The notes: generated by a model from the sequence alone, not told the origin. A stretch of DNA of 64,000 nucleotides from Microlunatus phosphovorus NM-1 (GCF_000270245.1 NC_015635.1:4216001-4280000); one strand, 5' to 3'; shown: positions 1 to 9,197, counted from the first letter of the stretch. Program-made: numbers and translations.

Positions 1-442
1 GCAGCCGTTGCGCTCCGTAGAGATCGGCGACGATCGCGTCCAACAGCTCAGCCCGCTGCACCACCCCGGCCTCCACCGCCGACCACTCCCGCTCGGCAAG
101 CACCAACGGCAGCGGATCGAGTTGCCAGGGCTCCGGCTCCGCGAGCGGCGTTGCCGAGTCGGGACCCGCCGGCCGACCCGGCGGGGCGATGGTCGCATCG
201 ACGAAGGTGGTGGTGGAAGCCGGACCGGAGATATAGCTGACGCCGTCATCCTCGAGCAGCCGTACGACCTCGGCCCGAGCGCGCTCGAGGTCGACCGGAC
301 CAAAGGATTCCAAGCCCTGGGCCAGTCCCCGCCAGCCGTCCCGGACGCCCGATGGGCCGGCGAACTCGTCGTACGACGGCGCCGGGACCGCGAACATGTC
401 CGGCTGGATCTTGCGATCCAGATAGCGCTGCAGCACCGTCAT
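1..442 (-). CDS. circularly permuted ATP-grasp family protein (DUF404/407 type), N-terminal part
   Basis: This is the 5' end of a gene that runs off the left edge; 147 codons are visible with no stop. Reading leftwards from the ATG at 442 gives a protein beginning MTVLQRYLDRK, followed by SYDEFAGPSGVRDGW and LPLVLAEREWSAVEAGVVQR. These match my recollection of the N-terminal region of the circularly permuted ATP-grasp family, often encoded beside an alpha-E protein and a transglutaminase-like protein. The family is thought to form amide bonds in peptide-like products; the substrate is unknown here. The start lies 29 nt after the ahcY stop on the same strand, so the two may be co-transcribed. 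No strong Shine-Dalgarno is visible. Family call is fairly sure; function is open. Confidence 0.72.
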   Translation of the reverse strand, partial: MTVLQRYLDRKIQPDMFAVPAPSYDEFAGPSGVRDGWRGLAQGLESFGPVDLERARAEVVRLLEDDGVSYISGPASTTTFVDATIAPPGRPAGPDSATPLAEPEPWQLDPLPLVLAEREWSAVEAGVVQRAELLDAIVADLYGAQRL

Positions 443-471
443 CGTCGGCGGTCCGTCAGTAGTGGTGATGG

Positions 472-1935
472 TCAGTAGCGATAGTGGTCAGCCTTGTACG
501 GCCCCTGGACCGGCACGCCCAAGTAGTCGGCCTGAGTCTGGGTCAGCTCGGTGAGGTGGACACCGAGCGCCGCCAGATGCAGCCTCGCCACCGCCTCGTC
601 GAGCTTCTTGGGCAGCGTGTAGACACCCACCGGATAATCCGTCGTCTTGGTGAACAGCTCGATCTGCGCGAGCACCTGATTGGTGAAGGAGTTGCTCATC
701 ACGAAGCTGGGGTGACCGGTGGCATTGCCGAGGTTCATCAGCCGGCCCTCGCTGAGCACGATGATCGAGCGCTCGGCGTCGGTGCCGGTGTCGAAGGTCC
801 ACAGATCGACCTGCGGCTTGATGTTCGTCTTGACCACGCCCGGAACCCTGGACAGCCCGGCGATGTCGATCTCGTTGTCGAAGTGCCCGATGTTGGACAC
901 GATCGCCTGATGCTTCATCCGGCCCATCTGGTCGGCCGAGATGACGTCCAGGCAACCGGTGGCGGTGACATAGATGTCGGCCACCGGCAACGCCTCGTCC
1001 AGGGTCACCACCTGATAGCCGTCCATCGCCGCCTGCAAGGCGCAGATCGGGTCGACCTCGGTGATCAGCACCCGAGCACCCTGACCGCGCAGCGAGTCCG
1101 CGCAGCCCTTGCCCACGTCGCCGTACCCGCAGACCACCGCAACCTTGCCGCCGATCAGCACATCGGTGGCGCGGTTCAAACCGTCGATCAGGGAGTGGCG
1201 GCAGCCGTACTTGTTGTCGAACTTGGACTTGGTCACCGAGTCGTTGACGTTGATCGCGGGGAACAGCAAGGCACCCCGGCGGAACATCTCGTAGAGCCGG
1301 TGGACGCCGGTCGTGGTCTCCTCGGTCACGCCCTTGATCGCGTTGGCTATCTCGGTCCAGTCACAGCCCTCGGCGATCGAGCGACGCAACAGCGCGAGCA
1401 GCACCCGCAGCTCCTCCGGATCGCTCTCGGCGGGCTCGGGCACCGCGCCCGCCTTGATGTACTCGACGCCCTTGTGCACCAGCAGGGTGGCGTCACCGCC
1501 GTCGTCGAGGATCATGTTCGCGAACTCACCGTCCGGCCAGACGAGGATCCGCTCGCTGCACCACCAGTAGTCCTCGATCGTCTCGCCCTTCCAGGCGAAG
1601 ACCGGCACCCCGGCGGGCCGCTCCGGCGTACCGTCCGGACCGACCACCACCGCGGCGGCGGCGTGGTCCTGGGTGGAGAAGATGTTGCACGACGCCCAGC
1701 GCACCTCGGCTCCCAGCGCCACCAGCGTCTCGATCAAGACGGCGGTCTGCACGGTCATGTGCAGTGAGCCGGCGATCCGGGCACCGGCCAGTGGCTTGGA
1801 CTCCCCGAACTGGGCGCGCATCGCCATCAGCCCAGGCATCTCGTGCTCGGCGAGGGTGATCTCCTTGCGTCCGAAATCGGCCAGACCCAGATCCGCCACT
1901 TTGTAGTCGAAGGTGGATGCTGCAGGAACCGTCAT
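472..1935 (-). CDS. ahcY: S-adenosylhomocysteine hydrolase
   Basis: This enzyme cleaves S-adenosylhomocysteine to adenosine and homocysteine, closing the methyl cycle in the cytoplasm. The 487-residue length fits the actinobacterial form, which carries the insertion of about 40 residues in the catalytic domain. The NAD site [10 protein letters not shown] lies at residues 269-278. The protein ends in KADHYRY, the conserved tail whose Lys and Tyr reach into the neighbouring subunit's NAD site. The open frame extends further upstream to 2163, but that part has no similarity and overlaps the next gene. The ATG at 1935, giving [16 protein letters not shown], is therefore chosen. No SAH riboswitch is evident in the 60 bp upstream. 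Confidence 0.96.
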   Translation of the reverse strand: MTVPAASTFDYKVADLGLADFGRKEITLAEHEMPGLMAMRAQFGESKPLAGARIAGSLHMTVQTAVLIETLVALGAEVRWASCNIFSTQDHAAAAVVVGPDGTPERPAGVPVFAWKGETIEDYWWCSERILVWPDGEFANMILDDGGDATLLVHKGVEYIKAGAVPEPAESDPEELRVLLALLRRSIAEGCDWTEIANAIKGVTEETTTGVHRLYEMFRRGALLFPAINVNDSVTKSKFDNKYGCRHSLIDGLNRATDVLIGGKVAVVCGYGDVGKGCADSLRGQGARVLITEVDPICALQAAMDGYQVVTLDEALPVADIYVTATGCLDVISADQMGRMKHQAIVSNIGHFDNEIDIAGLSRVPGVVKTNIKPQVDLWTFDTGTDAERSIIVLSEGRLMNLGNATGHPSFVMSNSFTNQVLAQIELFTKTTDYPVGVYTLPKKLDEAVARLHLAALGVHLTELTQTQADYLGVPVQGPYKADHYRY

Positions 1936-1996
1936 ACCTGGCAGCCTAGGGCGCGCCGCTGACACCCACCAATGCCGGCGCGGGCGTGGGACAGCG

Positions 1997-2326
1997 TCAG
2001 CTGGAGAAGAACAGGCCTCCGAACCCCTTGCGCCGATAGTGCTTGCCGCCCCGGTGACCCCATTCGGGGCCGCTTCCGTACCCAGGTTGTCCATATCCGG
2101 GAGCCGGTGGTGGCGGCGCGGCAGCGTAGCGGCTCTCCATCTGGGTGAGGTGCTCCAGTTCACCGAAGTCGAGGAAGACGCCGCGGCAACTCATGCACTG
2201 TTCGATATGCACGCCGTTGCGGTCAAAGGTCCGCATGGTGCCACGACACTTCGGACAGACCATGGCTCCCGGCTGGCCCCCGCCCGGGTTGTACGGCTCG
2301 TAGGCGGGCATCGGGTCGTTGGTCAT
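1997..2326 (-). CDS. TFIIB-type zinc ribbon protein
   Basis: A small cytosolic protein of 109 residues. Near residues 22-45 it has two CxxC pairs, CPKC and CMSC, with the context [12 protein letters not shown] typical of the zf-TFIIB (COG3809) family of zinc-binding proteins. The rest is Pro/Gly/Tyr-rich low complexity, and it ends in a basic-aromatic tail [15 protein letters not shown]. The ATG at 2326 is preceded by GAGAGG. The biological role of this family is not established. It sits between ahcY and the phosphotransferase gene on the same strand. Confidence 0.8.
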   Translation of the reverse strand: MTNDPMPAYEPYNPGGGQPGAMVCPKCRGTMRTFDRNGVHIEQCMSCRGVFLDFGELEHLTQMESRYAAAPPPPAPGYGQPGYGSGPEWGHRGGKHYRRKGFGGLFFSS

Positions 2327-2482
2327 GAGTGGAGCCTCTCGGGAGTGCAGGAGTGATTCTGGGCGACGTGCCTGCGAGTAAAGCGAGCAGGCGCGCCAGA
2401 GCCGTCGCACGGAATCGCGACGAACGAGCGAGATCTCGCGGAACTCATGACCGCGGAGCGCGGAGCGCGACCATTGACAGGG

Positions 2483-3298
2483 TCATAGGGACAACTGTGC
2501 CATCCGTCGGCAGGCCTCCGCCAATGCTTGGGCGGTGTCGGAGGGATGTGCGTCGGGATGCATCGCGGCCACGTACACCGCGCAGCGGGCCGGTAGGTCC
2601 AATACCGGCCACGGATCCCCCGCCGCCGGGATCGCGATGCCCCCCGCTGCCCGGTAGCCATCGAGAAACTCCTGCCAGTCGGCGTCGGGCAGCAGATCCG
2701 CAGCCCAGAAGCCGGCTGGCCGGGCCAGGTCCCAGGCGGGGTCGCCCCGCCCGAGATCCTCGGGATCCAGCAGGCACCACCCTGCTGCAGTGCGGCCGAG
2801 CTGCCCCAGATGCCAGTCGCCGTGCAACAGCCGCTGCGGCTCATTCCTGCGGTACACCTGGTGAAGCAGCGATCGACCCAGATCGGCCAGCTCGGCCGGA
2901 GCGAGCGCGACGGCCCGGGCCAACCGGGCCGGCCAGCCGTGGCCCGGAACCGGGGTGGTGATCCTGGTCTCGTGCACTCGAGCCAGCAACCGCGCGGACT
3001 CCGTCCACGGAGGCGTCGCCTCGGGGGACAGCACCTCGACGATCGGCCAGCGGGTCACCAGTCCCGGCGGACGATCCGGGCCATCGACGAGCAGCAGTCG
3101 GGGAATCGGGTCCAGCGGCGTCAGCAGCGGACCACGACAGTACGCAAGGCGCTGGCCGAGCTCGGCCGCGTCCGTGGCCGGCCGGTGCACCTTCACCAGC
3201 AGATCGGCGAAGAAGTACAGCCGACTGCCGGAGCGGGTCCGCAGCTGACGCGGAGCATCGTCTCTGCCGGTGAGCTCCGCCAGCCAAGGCTCGATCAC
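2483..3298 (-). CDS. aminoglycoside phosphotransferase/kinase-fold protein
   Basis: A 271-residue protein of the APH/choline-kinase fold. The catalytic loop LLHGDWHLGQLG (HGDxHxxQ) and the metal-binding LLDPEDLGRGDPAWDLARP lie in the expected order in the second half. The early segment LYFFADLLVKVHRP resembles the ATP-binding Lys strand. The substrate cannot be read from sequence; sugar or small-metabolite kinases share this pattern. The GTG at 3298 is chosen because a very strong Shine-Dalgarno run (GGGGGGAA) stands 5 nt before it and similarity starts directly after it. The upstream reading frame to 3592 is a shadow of the next gene. It follows the DMT gene by 14 bp, so the two are probably co-transcribed. 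Confidence 0.8.
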   Translation of the reverse strand: MIEPWLAELTGRDDAPRQLRTRSGSRLYFFADLLVKVHRPATDAAELGQRLAYCRGPLLTPLDPIPRLLLVDGPDRPPGLVTRWPIVEVLSPEATPPWTESARLLARVHETRITTPVPGHGWPARLARAVALAPAELADLGRSLLHQVYRRNEPQRLLHGDWHLGQLGRTAAGWCLLDPEDLGRGDPAWDLARPAGFWAADLLPDADWQEFLDGYRAAGGIAIPAAGDPWPVLDLPARCAVYVAAMHPDAHPSDTAQALAEACRRMAQLSL

Positions 3299-3312
3299 TG
3301 TTCCCCCCAATC

Positions 3313-4152
3313 TCAGCCGCTGCTGACCTGGAGCACGACCGCGCCGCAACAGGCCAAGACGATCGCCAAAGCCTCCCGACCGACCAACCGTTCGCCGAGG
3401 AAGACCCGGCCGATCAGCACGGCCCAGATCACGCTGGTCTCTCGCAATCCCGAGACGACGGCCAACGGTGCGCGACTCTGCGCCCAGACCACCGTGCCGT
3501 ACGTGATGACCGACAGCAGTCCGCCGGTCAGCCCGCGCACCGCATGTCGACGCAGCCGGACCGGCAGCCCAGGACCGCCCTGCCACCAGCACACGCCGAT
3601 CAGAACCGGCGCCTGGAGGGCGAACATCCAGCCGATGTAGGCCATCGGCTGGTCACCGATCCGGACGCCGATGCCGTCGGAGACGGTGTAGCTGGCGATG
3701 ATCACCCCGGTCAGCACGGCCAGACCCAGGCCGTCACCCCGCCGTGGCAGCCCTCGACCGACCGCGAGCAGCCCGATCCCCGCCACCAGCACCGTGAGAC
3801 CGAGCCAGGAGGAGGGGCTCAGTTGCTCATTCAGAACCAGTACCGAGACCGCGGTCACCAGCACCGGGGCCGTGCCCCGCATGATCGGGTAGAGCCGCGA
3901 CAGGTCGCCGTGCCGGTAGGCCGAGGTGAGGGTCAGCAGATAGACCGCCTGCAGCAGCGCCGACACCACCAGGAAGGGCCAGGCACCCGGGGCCGGCAGT
4001 CCGAAGACGAGGATGCACGCAATCCCCCCGATCCCGTTGACCACCCCGATCAGGGTCGAGGCGACCCAGCGATCACCGACCGATTTGGCCAGCGCGTTCC
4101 ACCCGGCGTGCAGGACCGCGGTGCCCAGCACCAACCACAGGACGTACGTCAA
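3313..4152 (-). CDS. EamA/DMT-family permease
   Basis: A 279-residue integral membrane protein with about ten hydrophobic segments arranged as two EamA repeats. An example is YPIMRGTAPVLVTAVSVLVLNE at the end of the first half, with a similar PLAVVSGLRETSVIWAVLIGRVFLGE in the second. Members of the drug/metabolite transporter superfamily export or exchange amino acids, nucleotides or drugs; the substrate here is unknown. Its ATG overlaps the stop of the upstream CDF gene in an ATGA junction, so translation is coupled and the pair forms one operon. Confidence 0.87.
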   Translation of the reverse strand: MTYVLWLVLGTAVLHAGWNALAKSVGDRWVASTLIGVVNGIGGIACILVFGLPAPGAWPFLVVSALLQAVYLLTLTSAYRHGDLSRLYPIMRGTAPVLVTAVSVLVLNEQLSPSSWLGLTVLVAGIGLLAVGRGLPRRGDGLGLAVLTGVIIASYTVSDGIGVRIGDQPMAYIGWMFALQAPVLIGVCWWQGGPGLPVRLRRHAVRGLTGGLLSVITYGTVVWAQSRAPLAVVSGLRETSVIWAVLIGRVFLGERLVGREALAIVLACCGAVVLQVSSG

Positions 4153-5132
4153 TGGCTGGGCGCGCCGGGACGCTCGGGACGCGGCGCCGGTGTGTAGTCG
4201 ACGTTGTAGATGTCAGGCTCGAGATAGAGGTCGGTGACCATCGGCTCGGCCGCCCGGATGGCCACCTCGGCTGCGTCGATCGTGGTGGCGACCTCCTGCG
4301 CCGACGAGGTGGGCCGCACCGCGATCTTGGCGGCGACCAGGATCTCCTCCGGACCCAGGTGCAGTGTCTTCATGTGGATGACCCGCTCCACCCCGTCTGC
4401 CGCCGTCAACGCGGTCTCGATGCGTCGGATCGACTCCGGGCTGGCCGACTCACCCAGCAGCAGACTCTTGGTCTCGGTAGCGAGCGTCACCGCGACCGCC
4501 ACGAGCAGCAGGCCGATCATTGCGGTGCCGAACACGTCGAAGATCGCATTGTGGGTGAGCAGGGTCATTCCGACGCCGAACAGCGCGAACAGCAGTCCGA
4601 GCAGCGCGGCAAAGTCCTCGAGCAACACCACCGGCAGCTCCGGCGCCTTGGCCGATCGGATGAAGCGCGACCAGGACTGGCGGCCCTTCGTCTTGGACGA
4701 TTCTCGGATCGCCGTCCGGAACGAGAGGCTCTCGGCGACAACGGCCGCGCCCAGCACGACCAGCGGGACCCACCACCACGCGCTCTCCAGCAGGCCGCCC
4801 GAATGCCCAGCACGCAATTCGTGCCACTTGTGATACGCCTCGTACAGAGCAAACAGGCCACCGACCGAGAACAGCACGATGGCCACCAGAAACGCATAGA
4901 TGTAGCGGTCTCGGCCGTATCCGAACGGGTGCTCCGGCGTCGCCGCCCGCTTTGCCCGTTTGCCGCCGATCAGCAGCAGCGCCTGATTGCCCGAGTCCGC
5001 GACGGAGTGGATCGCCTCGGCGAGCATCGACGAAGCCCCGGTGAGTGCCCAGGCCCCGAACTTCGTGGCGGCGATGAAGAGGTTCGCCGTCAGCGCGGCC
5101 ACCACCGCCTTGGTTCCGCCCTCTGTACTCAT
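4149..5132 (-). CDS. cation diffusion facilitator, ZnT9-like subgroup
   Basis: A 327-residue membrane transporter of the CDF family, which exchanges divalent metal ions (Zn, Mn, Fe, Co) for protons. Membrane helices fill residues 10-210 and a cytosolic domain (about 230-300) follows. TM2 carries HSVAD, the usual metal ligands. The matching site in TM5 reads EDFAA rather than HxxxD, which is the pattern of the SLC30A9/ZnT9-like subgroup. A basic loop with SSKTKGRQSW separates the halves. It overlaps the DMT gene by 4 nt. The start follows a TGA-rich spacer; ATG at 5132. Confidence 0.88.
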   Translation of the reverse strand: MSTEGGTKAVVAALTANLFIAATKFGAWALTGASSMLAEAIHSVADSGNQALLLIGGKRAKRAATPEHPFGYGRDRYIYAFLVAIVLFSVGGLFALYEAYHKWHELRAGHSGGLLESAWWWVPLVVLGAAVVAESLSFRTAIRESSKTKGRQSWSRFIRSAKAPELPVVLLEDFAALLGLLFALFGVGMTLLTHNAIFDVFGTAMIGLLLVAVAVTLATETKSLLLGESASPESIRRIETALTAADGVERVIHMKTLHLGPEEILVAAKIAVRPTSSAQEVATTIDAAEVAIRAAEPMVTDLYLEPDIYNVDYTPAPRPERPGAPSH

Positions 5133-5164
5133 CCCTTTGTGCTCATCCGTGATCAGCCCTCATC

Positions 5165-6187
5165 TCAGCTTTGGAGGTAGCGTCCGAGACCGACCGCCAG
5201 ATAGACCGCGGCGTACATGCCTGTCTGCAGCACGGTGGCATAGCGCTCCACATCGGAGCCACTGGCATGCTGCACCACGCATACTCGGATGTCATTGCGT
5301 TCGGCGGCAGTCCGCAGCCTGGCATGAGCGTGGCGAATCGGCGGTTCCGGGTTTCCGTCGTCGAGGATCAACAGCACAGGTCGCCGATCGGCCGACACAG
5401 CATCCTCGAACGGGTCAGCGAAGGGGTCGCGAGGCGCTGCGGACTCCAACACGGTGATCAGCTCGTCAGCGTCGGCGGCCAACGCGGCCCGGCCGCTCGC
5501 GGCACGCAATGCTTCGGCGACCCGCCGACTCGCTCGAGCGGCCAGCACCGAACCGCCCCAGACCAGCGGGTGCGCCTCAGCCAGCCCCATCGCCAGGTCC
5601 TTGGCAGGGTTCTCGGCGACATTCACGTACGGAGAGCAGTCGGTGGCCACCTGATCCATCGCATCCGCCACCTGCCACGGGTCCACCTCCGGCCCTAGCT
5701 GCAGCCGGTGCAACGCGGCCAGTGTGACGATCGCCGCGGCCAGCGGATCGGCGGTCGAGGTGGGCAACAGAATGGTCGAGCTGGAGACCGCGTGATCGGC
5801 GATGATCGAAGCCGGTGGACAGGCGATCAGCAGCTGGGCGCCGCGGCGTACCGCCTCGTGCACGGTTGCGAGCAACGCGGGGGTCACCAGATCGCTGGCC
5901 ATCACCACGACCAGATCCAGGGCCCCCACCCAACCTGGCAGCCCATGCGCCGGCCAGGCCACGAACGGGACCGGACAGGCCGGCTCCAGCATCGCGCGGA
6001 TGAACCGGGCTTCGCTGCCCACCGCGATCACTGCCCGAGGACGCTCGAGCACCGACATCTGCAGCAGCGGCTCCTCCGCCCCACCGAACTCCCGGCGCAG
6101 CCGAGCGCCCGCCTCAGCGAGGCGCCGTAGACCGGCGTCGGCGTCGCGAAGAGCCCGCTGATCCTCCAGCCAGGAGTCGTCGAACAT
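5165..6187 (-). CDS. SIS-domain protein, phosphoglucose/phosphomannose isomerase-like
   Basis: A 340-residue cytosolic protein with a SIS (sugar isomerase) layout: an N-terminal domain with PRAVIAVGSEARFIRAML and DLVVVMASDLVTPALL, and a C-terminal half with HPLVWGGSVLAARASRRVAEALR. It resembles the bifunctional PGI/PMI family, but I cannot see clear catalytic residues, so enzymatic activity is uncertain. Position supports a sugar-phosphate role: it lies 4 bp downstream of the Trm112-like gene and close to phosphomannomutase on the same strand. Mycobacteria have a comparable gene next to manB (from memory). Confidence 0.8.
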   Translation of the reverse strand: MFDDSWLEDQRALRDADAGLRRLAEAGARLRREFGGAEEPLLQMSVLERPRAVIAVGSEARFIRAMLEPACPVPFVAWPAHGLPGWVGALDLVVVMASDLVTPALLATVHEAVRRGAQLLIACPPASIIADHAVSSSTILLPTSTADPLAAAIVTLAALHRLQLGPEVDPWQVADAMDQVATDCSPYVNVAENPAKDLAMGLAEAHPLVWGGSVLAARASRRVAEALRAASGRAALAADADELITVLESAAPRDPFADPFEDAVSADRRPVLLILDDGNPEPPIRHAHARLRTAAERNDIRVCVVQHASGSDVERYATVLQTGMYAAVYLAVGLGRYLQS

Positions 6188-6191
6188 CGGT

Positions 6192-6518
6192 CTAGGTGCG
6201 CTCGACGCCGTCCGCGGCGGACGTCCCCGTCGCCGGCCCTGCTGCCGAGCCCTCGGACTCGGCTGGATCGCCCGAGCTGACCGGAGCCGCGGACGATGCA
6301 GAGGCTGCCGACACTGCGGACGAGGCCGACAGATCCGCGCCGGGGCGACGGGCCTCGTCGATCAGCAGCACCGGGATGCCTTGGCGGACCGGATAGGCCA
6401 GTCCGCAGTCGGCGGCCAGGCAGACCAGCTCGTCGCGGTCATGGTCGACCGCGAGCGACCCGTGGCAGTTGGGGCAGGCCAAGATGTCGAGCAACTCGGG
6501 TGCCAGGTCGATGGCCAT
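6192..6518 (-). CDS. Trm112-like zinc-ribbon protein
   Basis: A 108-residue protein whose first 60 residues match the bacterial Trm112/YcaR family: LLDILACPNCHGSL, then ELVCLAADCGLAYPVRQGIPVLL with the cysteines of a zinc ribbon. The C-terminal half is Ala/Ser/Gly-rich low complexity (DLSASSAVSAASASS) and probably disordered. Trm112 proteins act as partners or activators of methyltransferases; here the partner is unknown. The ATG at 6518 has a perfect AAGGAGG five to six bases upstream, which fixes the start. It lies between manB and the SIS gene, all leftward. Confidence 0.85.
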   Translation of the reverse strand: MAIDLAPELLDILACPNCHGSLAVDHDRDELVCLAADCGLAYPVRQGIPVLLIDEARRPGADLSASSAVSAASASSAAPVSSGDPAESEGSAAGPATGTSAADGVERT

Positions 6519-6622
6519 GCGGCCTCCTTGACTGGGTTCGGAACGCTTCTGTTCTATCGCATCTCGCTGACAATCGCGTCGCCCTGTCACGCCGACGCAC
6601 TGCCACGCGGACATTCAGGCAT

Positions 6623-7987
6623 TCAGGCTCGGATGATCGCCAGCGCCTCGTCACGGAGAGCATCGACCTCCGCGGCCGTGGGCGCCTCCACGTTGAGCCG
6701 CAGCAATGGCTCGGTGTTGCTGGGCCGTACGTTCACCCACCAGCCATCGCCGGTGAGAGTCAGACCGTCCACCCGATCCGGAACGGCCCGGCCGGCAAAC
6801 TGCTGCTCCAGCTGGGCGAGCACCGGCTCGACGTCGGCGACCGTGGAGTTGATCTCCCCCGACGCTGCGAAATGGGTGTACTGCTCGACCAAGGCCGACA
6901 GCGGCTCGGTGGTCGTCCCGACCGCGGCCAGCACATGCAACGCCGCGAGCATCCCCGTGTCGGCACCCCAGAAATCCCGGAAATAGAAGTGCGCTGAATG
7001 CTCTCCGCCGAAGACCGCACCGTGCTCGGCCATCGCAGCCTTCACGAACGTGTGCCCCACCCGGGTGATCACCGTCCGACCCCCGGCGGCCGAGACCAGC
7101 TTCGGCACCGATTGAGAGGTGATCTTGTTGATCACGATCGCGCCGCCTGGATCACGGGCGAGCTCGCGGACCGCGATCAACGCCGTGATCGCCGAGGGCG
7201 AGACCACCTCTCCCCGTTCGTCGATCACGAAACAGCGGTCGGCATCGCCGTCGAACACCACCGCCAGATCGGCCCCGTGTTCACGTACCGCAGCCTGTGC
7301 ATCCACCAGGTTCGCCGGCTCCAGCGGATTCGGCGGATGGTTCGGGAAACCGCCGTCCAGGTCGAGATAGAGCCCGATCAACTCCAGATTCGCCGAGCCC
7401 AGCACCGCCGGCGTGGTCAGCCCGCCCATACCGTTGCCGGCATCCACCACCACCTTGAGCCGGCGGATCCCGCTCAGGTCGACCAGCGAGTGGAGGTGTT
7501 CCGCGTACGCGGGCAGCAGGTCACGCTGAGTCAACCGGCCTGGGGTGGCTGCCGGCTCACTCGGTTCGTCTGACAGCGCGAGCGCCCGGTCTCGGATCGC
7601 AACCAGTTCAGCCGGCTGCATCGGGCGGGCCTGCGCATGACAGAACTTCGCCCCGTTGTAATTGCCCGGGTTGTGGCTCGCGGTGAACATCACCCCCGGC
7701 AGATCGAGGTGGCCCGAGGCGAACCACAGCTCGTCCGTGCTCGCCAACCCGATGTCGATGACATTGCCGCCCCGGCTCAGCACGCCGTCGGCGAATGCGG
7801 CGGCGAACTCCGGGCTGGTGGTACGCATGTCGCGCCCCAGCACGAGAGCACCGTTGCCGTCGGCGATCCCCAGCACCTCCGCAGCAGCAATTCCGATCGC
7901 GTGTGCCCCCGCCAGATCCCACTCCGGGCTGAGCCCGGTCACCACGCCACGGATGTCATTGGCCTTGAAGATACGCGAATCGATCAT
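6623..7987 (-). CDS. manB: phosphomannomutase/phosphoglucomutase
   Basis: A 454-residue alpha-D-phosphohexomutase, which interconverts mannose-6-phosphate and mannose-1-phosphate and so feeds GDP-mannose synthesis with manC at 17,885. All four signature loops are present in order: the phosphoserine loop MFTASHNPGNYNGAK, the metal loop VVFDGDADRCFV, the sugar-specificity loop FGGEHSAHFYF and the phosphate loop RPSNTEPLLRL. The usual EMSG(H/A) is EHSA here, a modest change in the sugar-binding loop. The ATG at 7985-7987 starts MIDSRIFKANDIRG, the normal family N-terminus. The specificity for mannose or glucose cannot be settled from sequence. Confidence 0.92.
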   Translation of the reverse strand: MIDSRIFKANDIRGVVTGLSPEWDLAGAHAIGIAAAEVLGIADGNGALVLGRDMRTTSPEFAAAFADGVLSRGGNVIDIGLASTDELWFASGHLDLPGVMFTASHNPGNYNGAKFCHAQARPMQPAELVAIRDRALALSDEPSEPAATPGRLTQRDLLPAYAEHLHSLVDLSGIRRLKVVVDAGNGMGGLTTPAVLGSANLELIGLYLDLDGGFPNHPPNPLEPANLVDAQAAVREHGADLAVVFDGDADRCFVIDERGEVVSPSAITALIAVRELARDPGGAIVINKITSQSVPKLVSAAGGRTVITRVGHTFVKAAMAEHGAVFGGEHSAHFYFRDFWGADTGMLAALHVLAAVGTTTEPLSALVEQYTHFAASGEINSTVADVEPVLAQLEQQFAGRAVPDRVDGLTLTGDGWWVNVRPSNTEPLLRLNVEAPTAAEVDALRDEALAIIRA

Positions 7988-8004
7988 GGTCCGACGATCC
8001 TAAT

Positions 8005-8105
8005 GCCCGTCGCGAGCGGCCGTGAGCGGAGCGCGGCTCTGCCTGGACGACCCGAATGAGCGTCAGCGAGTGAGCCCGTCGCGAGCGGCCGTGAAGCGGA
8101 GCGCC
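8005..8105. repeat. two copies of a dispersed GC-rich intergenic motif
   Basis: The motif GCCCGTCGCGAGCGGCCGTG begins at 8005 and again at 8075, each followed by A or AA and GCGGAGCGC. Further copies occur at 46,115-46,140 and, diverged, at 46,183-46,209; a weaker relative is near 20,990. Together with the 52-bp downstream stretch it fills the gap between manB and DUF3499. It does not encode a recognisable peptide. It may be a REP-like element. Confidence 0.6.
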
Positions 8106-8207
8106 CGGTTCCGTCTGGACTGAGGAGAGAGCAGACAACGCTTTATCGTCTGCGATCGACGAGGAAAGACAGGACCAATCGGCGCGCAGCGGAGCAGCGG
8201 GTGACGA

Positions 8208-8594
8208 TTACCGCGCGTCGGGGTCGGCGAGGACGGTCAGGTGACCGCGCCGCCCCAACTCGACGATCCCCGGGCGTTGCTCGCGCGGGCGTACCTCGGC
8301 CGGGCGGTCATGCACCGGCTGGTCGTAGGAGAATCCGACCTCGCGGACCGCGTTGGCCAGGGCGAGCAGGTCGTCGCTGCTCGGCTCCGGCTCGGTCGGG
8401 ATCTCCTTGCGGATCACCTCCCAGCCACGCGGGGCGCGCAGGTTCTCGGCATGGGTATGGCACAGGTCGTAGCCGTGCGGCTCGTTGCGGGCGGCTAGTG
8501 GTCCCAGGACTGCGGTCGAGTCGCTGTAGACATACGTCAAGGTCGCCACAGCCGCCCCCGGGCAGCCCGCTCGTGAACACCGACGCGACACCAC
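8208..8594 (-). CDS. DUF3499 family protein
   Basis: A 128-residue actinobacterial protein of unknown function. The N-terminal RRCSRAGCPGAAVATLTYVYSDSTAVLGPLA, then HGYDLCHTHAENLRAPRGWEVIR, is the DUF3499 signature. The cysteines and histidine (C-x4-C, C-x2-H) suggest a small zinc site. The start is one of two adjacent GTG codons at 8594/8591. It is divergent from the metallopeptidase-family gene, with 35 bp between the starts, so the two share a promoter region. The same divergent pair is found next to whiB2 in other actinobacteria, from memory. Confidence 0.87.
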   Translation of the reverse strand: MVSRRCSRAGCPGAAVATLTYVYSDSTAVLGPLAARNEPHGYDLCHTHAENLRAPRGWEVIRKEIPTEPEPSSDDLLALANAVREVGFSYDQPVHDRPAEVRPREQRPGIVELGRRGHLTVLADPDAR

Positions 8595-8629
8595 GGCCGA
8601 GACGCTACCCGCGGACTAGAGTGCACGCC

Positions 8630-9070
8630 ATGTCGACTCGCCGGAAGGACCGCCACCAGCGCGGCCTGCGGGGCCCGTTGGCGCTGCCGAACCCGTACGG
8701 AGCGCGTGCCCGCCCACCCCGACCCGCCAATCGAGCCGCCTTCTTCGACGACTCCGTCCACGCCGCCGTCGACCGAATCGCCGCGACTTGCCCGGACGCA
8801 TTGCTCGGGGTGACCTTCGGCATCGAGGACGTACCGCAGTTGCCGCCGTCCTGGGCCGGCGACCGCGTCCCCCTCGCCGCCGCAGTCGCCGCGGACGCCG
8901 AACAGTTGGCTCAGGTGGTCATCTATCGCCGGCCCTTGGAGCATCGGGCCGCCAGCCGTCGAGGACTGCAAATCCTGGTCTATCGCACGATCGTGGAACA
9001 GCTCTCCGCCCTCACCGGTCGCCCGGTCTCCGACTTCGACGACGAAGGCGCCGCCCCCGACGACGACTGA
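8630..9070 (+). CDS. metallopeptidase-family (DUF1025-like) protein lacking HExxH
   Basis: A 146-residue protein starting MSTRRKDRHQRGLRGPL. The core AAVDRIAATCPDALLGVTFGIEDVPQLPP followed by VVIYRRPLEHRA fits the minimal zincin-like family found divergent from DUF3499. In active members a zinc-binding HExxH lies in the helix near the C-terminus. Here that helix reads LVYRTIVEQLSALTG, with no His pair, so hydrolytic activity is doubtful. The ATG at 8630 is chosen over the longer open frame because similarity starts there. The acidic tail EGAAPDDD ends the protein. Confidence 0.75.
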   Translation: MSTRRKDRHQRGLRGPLALPNPYGARARPPRPANRAAFFDDSVHAAVDRIAATCPDALLGVTFGIEDVPQLPPSWAGDRVPLAAAVAADAEQLAQVVIYRRPLEHRAASRRGLQILVYRTIVEQLSALTGRPVSDFDDEGAAPDDD

Positions 9071-9116
9071 GCCGCGACCCTCCGAGAGGTCAGGCGGCCG
9101 TCGTGTGGGAGGCCAC

Positions 9117-9142
9117 GATTCTCCTGTGGACACATGAGAATC
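9117..9142. terminator. small stem-loop after the metallopeptidase-family gene
   Basis: GATTCTC at 9117-9123 is complementary to GAGAATC at 9136-9142, with a 12-nt loop. It lies 46 bp after the stop at 9070 and before the tandem repeat block. There is no U-run, so a terminator role is only possible. Confidence 0.35.
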
Positions 9143-9197
9143 TCGCCGCCACCGTCGGGTTGTCTGGTGTCTTCGGGTAGGCGTCTGTAGCGGGGAC

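Noticed and set aside
1936-1996. Possible SAH riboswitch before ahcY
   Set aside because: The 60-bp gap shows none of the conserved SAH aptamer sequence blocks.
8201-8629. N-terminal extension of the metallopeptidase-family gene back to 8201
   Set aside because: It overlaps DUF3499 on the other strand and has no similarity; the ATG at 8630 starts the conserved part.
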